Shown: positions 15,696-22,309 of the stretch, piece after piece | How positions within the stretch are numbered: position 1 is the first letter of the stretch | Layout of the letters: every line of letters starts with the position of its first letter | From: Spirochaetales bacterium | GTDB taxonomy: Bacteria > Spirochaetota > Spirochaetia > UBA9216 | Reading direction: 5' to 3' | DNA length: 36,530 nt | Assembly (NCBI GenBank): GCA_003245835.1 | Contig: QKCC01000030.1 | Location: 1-36,530, forward strand | The notes under the pieces: generated by a model | What the model saw: the letters and a program-made list of their open reading frames with translations, nothing else | Told to the model about the DNA's origin: nothing | Database searches by the model: none | Position numbers and translations under genes: made by a program

Positions 15696-16250
15696 TTGAA
15701 TATTTATTTCTGCGGGATGATTGGTACCGGAAAAACATCAATCGGAGTGAAGCTTGCCGAAGATCTGGGTCTGGATTTTTATGATCTTGACCGGGTCATG
15801 GATAAGCATCTAGGGTATTCATTTCACAAACTGGTGGCCGAAAAGGGCTGGCTGGCGTTTCGTGAACTTGAATATTCGATCTGCCGGGATTTCGCAGGCA
15901 AGAGCAACTCCATCATTTGCCTCGGAGGAGGCACGGTGCGGTATGACTGGAATGTCGATATACTCCGCCCGACCGGTAAATTCATTCTTTTTGAGGCATC
16001 AATCGATGCACTTGTAGAGCGCGTTTCAAAAGCGGACAGGCCGCGGGTTACTGCCGGTGTAAGCCTGGAAGAGGATCTGCGGATTATGTATGAACAGTCC
16101 CATGATAAATATCTTGCTGCGGCAGATATCATCTACCGGACCGACATAAAGACTGAAGCAGAGGAAGTCGAGGACATTAAAAAGATTATATTCAGTGATC
16201 CCGATTTCGATGAATTAAAGCGAAGCTGTAAAGCAGCAGCTGATATTTAG
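15696..16250 (+). CDS. Shikimate-kinase-like P-loop kinase
   Basis: A 184-residue kinase starting with TTG, seven bases after AGGAGG. The layout follows AroK: Walker A GMIGTGKTS (residues 7-15), FYDLDRVMDKHLGYS with D30/D32, FRELE with R56, LGGGT (76-80), and a lid with ADRPRV. However, the helix where shikimate kinases carry an arginine before the xxxY motif reads SHDKYLAAAD, so one of the three substrate-binding arginines appears to be missing. No other aromatic biosynthesis gene is present. It may phosphorylate a different hydroxy-acid in the pathway, or the compound itself may be cyclic and shikimate-like. Family is firm; the substrate is not. Confidence 0.82.
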   Translation: MNIYFCGMIGTGKTSIGVKLAEDLGLDFYDLDRVMDKHLGYSFHKLVAEKGWLAFRELEYSICRDFAGKSNSIICLGGGTVRYDWNVDILRPTGKFILFEASIDALVERVSKADRPRVTAGVSLEEDLRIMYEQSHDKYLAAADIIYRTDIKTEAEEVEDIKKIIFSDPDFDELKRSCKAAADI

Positions 16251-16261
16251 GAGAAAAATCC

Positions 16262-16642
16262 ATGAAAAAGATAATTGCAACAGAAAATGCCCCGGGCGCA
16301 ATAGGTCCGTACTCTCAGGCGACTGAAGTAAACGGGTTTGTATATACTTCCGGACAGCTTGGAATAGACACCGCAACCGGTGAACTTGCAGCGGGTGTCG
16401 AGGCCCAGACCGAGGCGGCACTCAAAAATGCGGCAGCAATTCTTGCTGAAGCCGGACTTTCATTGAATGACGTCTTTAAAACCCTCGTATTCATCAAGGA
16501 TATGAACGATTTCGGAAAGATGAACGCGGTATACAGCAGGTTTTTTACCGGTGATTTCCCGGCCCGCAGCTGCGTTGAAGTTGCCAGGCTGCCGAAGGAC
16601 GGTCTGGTAGAGATCGAAGTTATTGCGGCCCGCCAGGAATAA
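16262..16642 (+). CDS. ridA: RidA-family enamine/imine deaminase
   Basis: A 126-residue trimeric cytoplasmic protein of the YjgF/YER057c/UK114 family. The catalytic set of RidA is complete: R102 and C104 in PARSCVEVARLPKDG and E117 in VEIEVIAARQE, with APGAIGPYSQA at the N-terminus. It hydrolyses reactive 2-aminoacrylate or its imine to pyruvate and ammonia. AGGAG precedes the ATG by 8 bases, and the next gene starts 3 bp after the stop. That neighbour is a cysteine desulfidase whose product is 2-aminoacrylate, so the pair makes metabolic sense. Confidence 0.94.
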   Translation: MKKIIATENAPGAIGPYSQATEVNGFVYTSGQLGIDTATGELAAGVEAQTEAALKNAAAILAEAGLSLNDVFKTLVFIKDMNDFGKMNAVYSRFFTGDFPARSCVEVARLPKDGLVEIEVIAARQE

Positions 16643-16644
16643 AG

Positions 16645-17967
16645 ATGAACAAAGAATTATGGAATGATTTTATTGCGCTGATCAAGCAGGAGGTCGTGCC
16701 GGCCCTGGGCTGTACCGAGCCGATCGCTGTCGCTCTGGCTGCTGCGAAAGCTGCTGAGACGCTGGGTTCCGTTCCGGAAAAGGTAGAGGTATTCCTTAGT
16801 CAGAACGTTCTGAAAAACGGAATGAGCGTTGGAATTCCCGGTACCGGTCTGTACGGAATCGAGATTGCTACAGCTGTAGGCGTGGTAGGCGGAAAATCCG
16901 AATACGGGCTTGAAGTTCTGAAGGATATGACCCCTGAACAACTCGAAAAGGGAAAAGCGCTGCTTTCCGCTGACGCAGTCAAAGTCAGCCACAAGCAGGT
17001 TGCTGATGTGCTGTATATCGAGATAGTCGTCACCGGCGGGAACGATACTGCCCGTGTAGTTATAAAGAAGCGGCATGACAGCATCACGCTTGTTGAAAAA
17101 AACGGCAAAGTGCTTTTTTCCGCAGAACCTGAGGCCGGCAGCGAACCGGAAGAGCAGGAGCAGGGCTCAGGGGTCTTTAAAAATCTGAATGAGAAAGAGA
17201 TCTGGGATTTTGCCGTGAATGCTCCGCTTGAGTCTCTGGAATTTATAATGGATGCTGTTGAGCTTAACAGGAAGATTTCGGACGAAGGACTCAGGGGCGA
17301 CTACGGCCTGAAAGTCGGCAAATCAATCAATGAAAATATTTTGAAGGGTCTGCTGCAGGAAGATCTCAGCAATGAAGCCGTCAAGCGGACAGCCAGCGGT
17401 ACCGATGCCAGAATGGCAGGTTCGAGCCTTCCGGTTATGAGCAACTCCGGAAGCGGAAACCAGGGGATTACCGCAACCATGCCCGTAGTTGCGGTAGGCG
17501 AGCGGCTGAAATCAACGCATGAGCAGATGGTCAGGGCTCTGATTCTGAGTCACCTGACGGCTATCCACATGAAGTCCAAAATGGACAGGCTGTCTCCGCT
17601 TTGCGGGGCGTCGATTGCCGCGACCGGCGCAAGCTGCGGTGTGGTTTACCTGCTCGGCGGGGCGTTTGAACATGTTGAATATGCAATCAAAAACATGGTT
17701 GGAAACGTTGCCGGTATGGTCTGCGACGGCGCCAAAAACAGCTGCGCTCTGAAGGTGGCATCCTGCGTAAGCGCGGGGGTTCAGGGAGCACTTCTGGCAA
17801 TAAACAGAATCGGAGTTTCCGATATCGACGGTATAGTTGAAGAAGATTTGGAAAGAACAATTAACAATCTCGGTGTGCTTGGTTCCAGCGGGATGGCTGA
17901 GACTGATAAAGTTATCCTGTCTATAATGACATCGAAGGTCAAATCACAGAGTAAAAAGGCGGTATAA
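16645..17967 (+). CDS. cyuA: L-cysteine desulfidase/serine dehydratase-like Fe-S enzyme (CyuA/YhaM family)
   Basis: A 440-residue enzyme of the UPF0597 family, to which E. coli CyuA (YhaM) and the archaeal L-cysteine desulfidase belong. It beta-eliminates cysteine to 2-aminoacrylate and sulfide using an oxygen-sensitive [4Fe-4S] cluster. The three likely cluster ligands are C23 (VPALGCTEPIAVALAAAKA), C320 (SPLCGASIAATGASCG) and C360 (GMVCDGAKNSCALKVASC). The 40-residue spacing of the last two equals that reported for the archaeal enzyme. The SNSGSGNQGITATMP loop is also present. Sitting directly after ridA, it likely performs the last carbon-sulfur cleavage of the pathway, giving pyruvate, ammonia and H2S. 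Action on serine or a cysteine analogue cannot be excluded. Confidence 0.9.
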   Translation: MNKELWNDFIALIKQEVVPALGCTEPIAVALAAAKAAETLGSVPEKVEVFLSQNVLKNGMSVGIPGTGLYGIEIATAVGVVGGKSEYGLEVLKDMTPEQLEKGKALLSADAVKVSHKQVADVLYIEIVVTGGNDTARVVIKKRHDSITLVEKNGKVLFSAEPEAGSEPEEQEQGSGVFKNLNEKEIWDFAVNAPLESLEFIMDAVELNRKISDEGLRGDYGLKVGKSINENILKGLLQEDLSNEAVKRTASGTDARMAGSSLPVMSNSGSGNQGITATMPVVAVGERLKSTHEQMVRALILSHLTAIHMKSKMDRLSPLCGASIAATGASCGVVYLLGGAFEHVEYAIKNMVGNVAGMVCDGAKNSCALKVASCVSAGVQGALLAINRIGVSDIDGIVEEDLERTINNLGVLGSSGMAETDKVILSIMTSKVKSQSKKAV

Positions 17968-18461
17968 TGATGGCTATAAAAAACAACCCAAAACCACATG
18001 ATTCTCATATTGAATCAATCAGGAATGCGATTGAACACAGGGCGACCTGGATGTATTTTCTTATGGATGAAGCACGGAAGCGCGGACTCGACTGGGAAGA
18101 TTTCGGTCGTGAGGCCATACTCCGCTGCGGCAGATTCCACGGAAGCAGCAAATTCCCGGATACAAAAAGCATCAAAACCTTCGGCGATGCCTTTGCCACG
18201 GAAGATCTGAAAAAGATCTTCGATATGAATATTGTACAATGTGATGAAGACGCTTTCACAGTTGAGTTTAATTACTGCCCGCTGCTTACCGGCTGGATGA
18301 AGCAGACCGGCAATGAGAAGGATATTGAACTGCTCTGCGATATAGCAATGGACGGGGATCGCGGAATAGTAGAGACATATCCCGACTTTGAATTCGATCT
18401 GCAGAGTACAATCGCCTGCGGCGACGACGTCTGCAGACTCACAATATCCAAAAAGAAATAA
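17967..18461 (+). CDS. ATC-hydrolase-like family protein, paralogue 3 (divergent)
   Basis: A 164-residue third member of the set, more diverged than the other two. It has HRATWMYFLMDEARKR, REAILRCGRFHGSS, YCPLLTGWMKQTG, LLCDIAMDGDRG and CGDDVCRLTI, with the three conserved cysteine positions kept (YCPLL, LLCDI, DDVC). LVDAW of copies 1 and 2 is replaced by LLTGW, and a basic N-terminus with HIESIRNAIEHR replaces the DNKEMV start. Its ATG overlaps the cyuA stop (TAATG); a second ATG three bases on is equally possible. It ends the operon, followed by two hairpins. Its separation from copies 1 and 2 suggests an older duplication and possibly a distinct substrate. Confidence 0.75.
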   Translation: MMAIKNNPKPHDSHIESIRNAIEHRATWMYFLMDEARKRGLDWEDFGREAILRCGRFHGSSKFPDTKSIKTFGDAFATEDLKKIFDMNIVQCDEDAFTVEFNYCPLLTGWMKQTGNEKDIELLCDIAMDGDRGIVETYPDFEFDLQSTIACGDDVCRLTISKKK

Positions 18462-18470
18462 TTCTCAGTT

Positions 18471-18491
18471 TTCAGAGAGTGACTCTCTGAA
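18471..18491 (+). terminator. First hairpin after the catabolic operon
   Basis: TTCAGAGAG and CTCTCTGAA (18471-18479, 18483-18491) pair perfectly round a three-base loop ten bases after the stop of paralogue 3. Only a weak AT stretch follows, so it probably works together with the stronger hairpin at 18508. Confidence 0.55.
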
Positions 18492-18507
18492 TTATACAGA
18501 CAGGGGT

Positions 18508-18545
18508 GTCCCCTCCGGTATTTGCAGGAGGGGACTTCTGATTTT
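18508..18545 (+). terminator. Terminator of the catabolic operon
   Basis: GTCCCCTCC (18508-18516) and GGAGGGGAC (18527-18535) form a nine-pair GC-rich stem followed by TTCTGATTTT. It lies at the convergence of this operon with the hydrogenase operon. Confidence 0.75.
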
Positions 18546-20271
18546 ATGCAGGGCTTCGGTCGAAATATTTTGTATGCAGCAGTTTGTGCGACTTCTCACC
18601 AAGCGGGCATTCAAGAAAGTCCGCATACAGCTTCTGTACCGCCGGGTTTTCATGAGATTTCCGCAGACCCATATCTGAATCAAGCCTGTATAACGCATCT
18701 ATCCTCTGCTGTCTTCGTGCATTTGTGGAACCGTAGGGCTGTCCGCCGCCGCCGATACAGCCGCCGGGGCAGCACATTACCTCGATAAAGGTATAATCGG
18801 ATTCACCTGTTTTGATTGATTCCAGAATTTTCCTTGCATGGGCAAGACCGTGGGCGACGCCGACTTTTACCTCAGTGCCGGCCAGATCAACACCTGCACT
18901 TTTGATGCCTTCCATTCCCCGAACATCTTCAAACTCAAGCTTCTCAAGTTCATTTCCGGTGACAACCTCGTAGACCGTCCTGAGCGCGGCTTCCATCACA
19001 CCGCCCGTTGCTCCGAAAATAGCTGCTGCACCGGTTGATATTCCAAGCGGAGCATCGTACTGACCTTCGGGCAGGGTTTCGAAATTGATTCCGTTGTTAC
19101 GAAGCATCCTTCCGAGTTCGCGGGTTGTTAGTGCAACATCGACATCCCTGAAGCCGCTGTCGTTCATCTCCGGCCGCTGTGCTTCATACTTTTTAGCGGT
19201 ACAGGGCATAATTGAAACCACAAAGATGTCCTCCGCGGGGATGCCGCTGTTCTGTGAATAATATGTTTTCGCAATCGATCCGAACATCTGCTGCGGCGAT
19301 TTGCACGACGAAACGTGCGGAAGGAGCTCGGGGTAGTACTGCTCGATATAGTTTATCCAGCCCGGGCTGCATGAGGTCAGCATCGGAAGTACCCCGCCGT
19401 TCTGAATCCGGTGAAGCAGTTCATGACCTTCTTCCATTATGGTCAGATCCGCCGTGAAGTCGGTATCGAAAACCCTGTCGAAGCCGAGGCTTCGGAGGGC
19501 GCTGACCAGCTTTCCTGTCGAGATATCTCCAGGCGGAAGACCGAATTCCTCCGCTATCGAAACCCTGATGGCAGGTGCCGTCTGAACAACAACTTGCTTT
19601 TTCGGGTTGTCAATCGCGTCCCATACCTCAGCGCTCTGGTCCCTTTCGTAGATTGCGCCTACCGGACATGCAAGTACGCACTGTCCGCAGAGAACACATG
19701 CAGCTTCGGACAGACTTTTTCCGTATTCAGGCGAGACGCAGATATCGGTACTGCGGTTATGGCTGTAGAGAATTCCTACCTCCTGGGTATGATGACAAAC
19801 CTCGGCGCATCTTCCGCATTTGATACATTTATTGTTGTCGCGGATCAATGCTGTTGAAGACAGGTCAAGCGGCAGTCTGCGTTCGCTTGCCTCGGCCCGG
19901 ATGTTTGTAAGGCCCATTTTATCGGAAAGCTGCCGCAGCTCGCAGTTGCCGTTTCTGATGCAGGTCAGGCATTCCTGGGGATGGTCTGCGAGGATAAGCT
20001 CGAGGACCGTTCTGACCGTCTCGCGTACACGTACCGAATTAGTCCGGATTACCATTCCGTTTTCGACGGCTGCAGCACAGGATGCGGAAAGGTTTTTCCG
20101 TCCCTCTACCTCTACAACACATACCCTGCAGTTGGCCTTTACCCTTTGGTCCGGGTGGTGACATAGGCTCGGTATTGAAATCCCGTTCTGTCTCGCCGCT
20201 TCCATGATGGATATACCGGAAGGAACAGTCAGCTTGTTTCCGTTCAGTGTTATTTCCGCATTTGTGCTCAT
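18544..20271 (-). CDS. hydA: [FeFe]-hydrogenase catalytic subunit (HndD/HydA type)
   Basis: A 575-residue catalytic subunit that interconverts protons and H2. In order: a [2Fe-2S] domain (C37, C48, C51, C65), a His-ligated [4Fe-4S] (H97, C101, C104, C110), two [4Fe-4S] ferredoxin-type sites (C149/152/155/159 and C192/195/198/202), then the H-cluster motifs TSCSPGW (C301), MPCTAKKYE (C357) and MCCPGGCIGGGGQPY (C501, C505). The C-terminal small-subunit-like tail ends KLLHTKYFDRSPA. The residue after C301 is Ser302 where the best-studied hydrogenases carry the proton-relay cysteine. No twin-arginine signal, so cytoplasmic. It overlaps the upstream NuoF-like gene by 4 bp. Maturases HydEFG are not in the window. 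Confidence 0.96.
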   Translation of the reverse strand: MSTNAEITLNGNKLTVPSGISIMEAARQNGISIPSLCHHPDQRVKANCRVCVVEVEGRKNLSASCAAAVENGMVIRTNSVRVRETVRTVLELILADHPQECLTCIRNGNCELRQLSDKMGLTNIRAEASERRLPLDLSSTALIRDNNKCIKCGRCAEVCHHTQEVGILYSHNRSTDICVSPEYGKSLSEAACVLCGQCVLACPVGAIYERDQSAEVWDAIDNPKKQVVVQTAPAIRVSIAEEFGLPPGDISTGKLVSALRSLGFDRVFDTDFTADLTIMEEGHELLHRIQNGGVLPMLTSCSPGWINYIEQYYPELLPHVSSCKSPQQMFGSIAKTYYSQNSGIPAEDIFVVSIMPCTAKKYEAQRPEMNDSGFRDVDVALTTRELGRMLRNNGINFETLPEGQYDAPLGISTGAAAIFGATGGVMEAALRTVYEVVTGNELEKLEFEDVRGMEGIKSAGVDLAGTEVKVGVAHGLAHARKILESIKTGESDYTFIEVMCCPGGCIGGGGQPYGSTNARRQQRIDALYRLDSDMGLRKSHENPAVQKLYADFLECPLGEKSHKLLHTKYFDRSPA

Positions 20272-21554
20272 ACTGTTACCTTCTCTTTTTCGTGCATCGC
20301 CGCCATACCGGGCTGAAGATATTCAGACCGGTAGTACTTGAGTGAAGACTTCAGGCTGTTGCCGGCTGCCTGTCCAAGCCCGCAGAACGAAGCGTCCTGC
20401 ATTGCATTTGTGTACCGTTCGAGCTTTTCGATGTCTCCGTCTGCGGACGTACCTTCGCGTATTCTTTCCAGAAGGATGCTGGCCTGCCTTAACCCCTCCC
20501 TGCAGGGGGTGCATTTGCCGCAGCTTTCATGAAGAAAAAACCGAAGCCGGTTATGTACGTTGTCGAGGATGTCCCTTGTGTCATCCAGTACAAATATTGC
20601 CCCGGAACCGATTGTGATCTCCGCCTCGGCGCAGCTGCCGTATTCGAGCGACACATGCAGCAGCTCAGGCGGTATCAATACCCCCGACGCTCCGCCTATG
20701 TTGACCGCCTTGATCTCCCTTCCGTCTTTCGGTCCGCCGCCGTAACTGTAAATAATCTCATGAAAGCTCGTTCCGAACGGCACTTCGTATAATCCCCGTT
20801 TTTTAACATCGCCTGAAAGTGATATAAGCTTTGTCCCGCTGCTGTCATCCGTGCCGATTGCACGGTACCATTCAGCCCCGTTGGCAATGATTTTGGGAAT
20901 ATTGGCGAGCGTTTCGACATTATTGATCAGCGTAGGTTTTTCCCGCAGACCCGAAACTGTGGGGTAGGGAGGTTTCACGCGCGGACGCCCTTTCTTTCCC
21001 TCGATTGATGAAAGCAGAGCGGTCTCCTCTCCGCACAGATAACTGCCCGCACCCGAGAATATCTCAAGCCTGAGAGAAAACCCGCTGTCCAGAATGTTGT
21101 CACCAAGGTAACCGGCCTCTTCGGCAATTTTTATGGCTTTTCGCATTTCCTTCTGAGCTTCGGGGTATTCATGTCTGACGTAGATGAATCCTTGTTCCGC
21201 GCCGGCGGCGTAGGCGGAAATGATAATTCCTTCGAGCAGCTGGTACGGCAGATGAGTCATAATAAACCTGTCTTTGAATGTTCCCGGTTCTCCCTCATCT
21301 GCGTTACAGATTATGTACCGTTCCTCTTCCTGGTTGTTTCGAACCATATCTATTTTTGTTCCGGCGGGAAAGGCCGCGCCGCCTCTTCCCCTGAGCCCGG
21401 ATAATCGTATTTGATCAATTACGGATATTGGGTTTCCTGCAAGTGCTTTCTGCATTCCTGAGAAGCCTCCCCGTTTCCTGTATGTTTCAAAATCAACATA
21501 CTCATCAAAGTTGAAATTGAAGATCATCCTGTCGCTGTCGTTTCTGCTGCTCAT
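20268..21554 (-). CDS. hydB: NuoF-like NAD(P)H-oxidising subunit of the hydrogenase (HydB/HndC, short form)
   Basis: A 428-residue flavoprotein subunit. GLRGRGGAAFPAGTKI and ICNADEGEPGTFKDR form the NAD and FMN sites, GAGSYLCGEETALL and RPPYPTVSGL-like segments follow (here RVKPPYPTVSG), and a single [4Fe-4S] site is given by ESCGKCTPCREG. The HydB/HndC subunits of bifurcating hydrogenases are often about 550-630 residues because of an N-terminal [2Fe-2S] thioredoxin-like domain and two C-terminal ferredoxin clusters; both extensions are absent here. It overlaps its neighbours by 4 bp on each side, so all three subunits are translationally coupled. Confidence 0.95.
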   Translation of the reverse strand: MSSRNDSDRMIFNFNFDEYVDFETYRKRGGFSGMQKALAGNPISVIDQIRLSGLRGRGGAAFPAGTKIDMVRNNQEEERYIICNADEGEPGTFKDRFIMTHLPYQLLEGIIISAYAAGAEQGFIYVRHEYPEAQKEMRKAIKIAEEAGYLGDNILDSGFSLRLEIFSGAGSYLCGEETALLSSIEGKKGRPRVKPPYPTVSGLREKPTLINNVETLANIPKIIANGAEWYRAIGTDDSSGTKLISLSGDVKKRGLYEVPFGTSFHEIIYSYGGGPKDGREIKAVNIGGASGVLIPPELLHVSLEYGSCAEAEITIGSGAIFVLDDTRDILDNVHNRLRFFLHESCGKCTPCREGLRQASILLERIREGTSADGDIEKLERYTNAMQDASFCGLGQAAGNSLKSSLKYYRSEYLQPGMAAMHEKEKVTV

Positions 21555-22003
21555 CTGCTTTGCTCCCTGCTTATTTCCCTGATTATGTCCAGGGCGTCGG
21601 ACGGTGTCAGATTTCCGTATATCCGGTCATCCACCTTCATAGCAGGAGACATGTAGCATGCCCCCAGGCAGTTTACGCTTTCGAGGGTAAACAGACCGTC
21701 TTCGGTTGTCTCATCGATTGCTATTCCGAGCTCAGTGCTGATTGCGCTCTGAACTGCCGCTTTCCCCGCGTTCCCGCATGGGGCATTGCAGCATATCCTG
21801 ATAAGGTGTCTTCCCCTCGGCTGCAATGAAATCTCGCTGTAGAAGGATGCTGTAGAGTACACTCTGCTCCTTGAAAGATTCAGTTCTTCCGCGATCCTGT
21901 TTACATCTTCCTCGCTGATAAAATTCTGCGGATTCGCTCTCTGGCGTTCAAGCAGAACAGGAAGCAAAGACTTCTCGGCTGTTTTTTCAATTGTAGTTTT
22001 CAA
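21551..22003 (-). CDS. hydC: NuoE-like [2Fe-2S] subunit of the hydrogenase (HydC/HndA)
   Basis: The preferred start is TTG at 22003, six bases after AGGAG, giving 150 residues; an ATG at 22063 would lie upstream of the operator and close to the -10, and is rejected. The protein has the helical N-terminal part (EEDVNRIAEELNLSRSRVYS, ASFYSEISLQPRGRH) and a thioredoxin-like [2Fe-2S] domain with cysteines in RICCNAPCGN and SVNCLGACYMSPA. It passes electrons between the flavin subunit and the rest of the complex. It is the first gene of the operon, directly behind a strong promoter and a Rex-like site. Confidence 0.92.
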   Translation of the reverse strand: MKTTIEKTAEKSLLPVLLERQRANPQNFISEEDVNRIAEELNLSRSRVYSTASFYSEISLQPRGRHLIRICCNAPCGNAGKAAVQSAISTELGIAIDETTEDGLFTLESVNCLGACYMSPAMKVDDRIYGNLTPSDALDIIREISREQSR

Positions 22004-22019
22004 TAACCTCTCCTTTTTA

Positions 22020-22037
22020 TTGTGAAATACATCACAT
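22020..22037. promoter_or_regulatory. Rex-like (or CRP/FNR-like) operator of the hydrogenase operon
   Basis: TTGTGAAATACATCACAT contains the perfect dyad TGTGA-N6-TCACA and, read on the other strand, matches a Rex consensus TTGTGAAATATTTCACAA at 15 of 18 positions by my count. It lies about 6-23 bases after the expected transcription start, a position where binding would repress. Rex senses NADH/NAD+ and controls hydrogenase genes in several anaerobes. Confidence 0.65.
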
Positions 22038-22049
22038 AAAAACAAAGAG

Positions 22050-22078
22050 ATTGTAATTTTCAATTTTATTTATGTCAA
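22050..22078 (-). promoter_or_regulatory. Promoter of the hydrogenase operon
   Basis: On the minus strand TTGACA (22073-22078) and TACAAT (22050-22055) are separated by 17 bases, with an A/T-rich spacer. The leader to the TTG start is about 40 bases. Confidence 0.82.
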
Positions 22079-22177
22079 ATAAAAAATTAATATTCACAAT
22101 AAAATGTTTTTATATCGATAAGATGTAATGTATTTAAATGTTTTGATATTCTGATGTATAAATTTGCAGGTGGACGT

Positions 22178-22261
22178 ATGCTGGTTTTTTCGGGAATTAT
22201 TTTAATTCTGCCTGTTTTTTGCGGGGTTTTTGTCCGAGGCATCCGGATATTTTGGAAATAA
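22178..22261 (+). CDS. Possible 27-residue membrane microprotein
   Basis: In the 306 bases between the hydrogenase start and the ABC transporter, a short frame opens at ATG 22178, after AGGTGG at four bases, and closes with TAA at 22261. The peptide starts MLVFSGIILILPVFCG and ends in a basic-aromatic tail (RGIRIFWK), the shape of a single membrane helix with a positive C-terminus. A TATAAA at 22157-22162 could be its -10, with no good -35. It may be a small membrane protein linked to the transporter or a leader peptide. Chance cannot be excluded at this length; the rest of the gap shows nothing else clear. Confidence 0.3.
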   Translation: MLVFSGIILILPVFCGVFVRGIRIFWK

Positions 22262-22309
22262 TTGGAATAAAACCCGTGCAGGGTTGTAGAATAGGGTACA
22301 GGAGATAAA

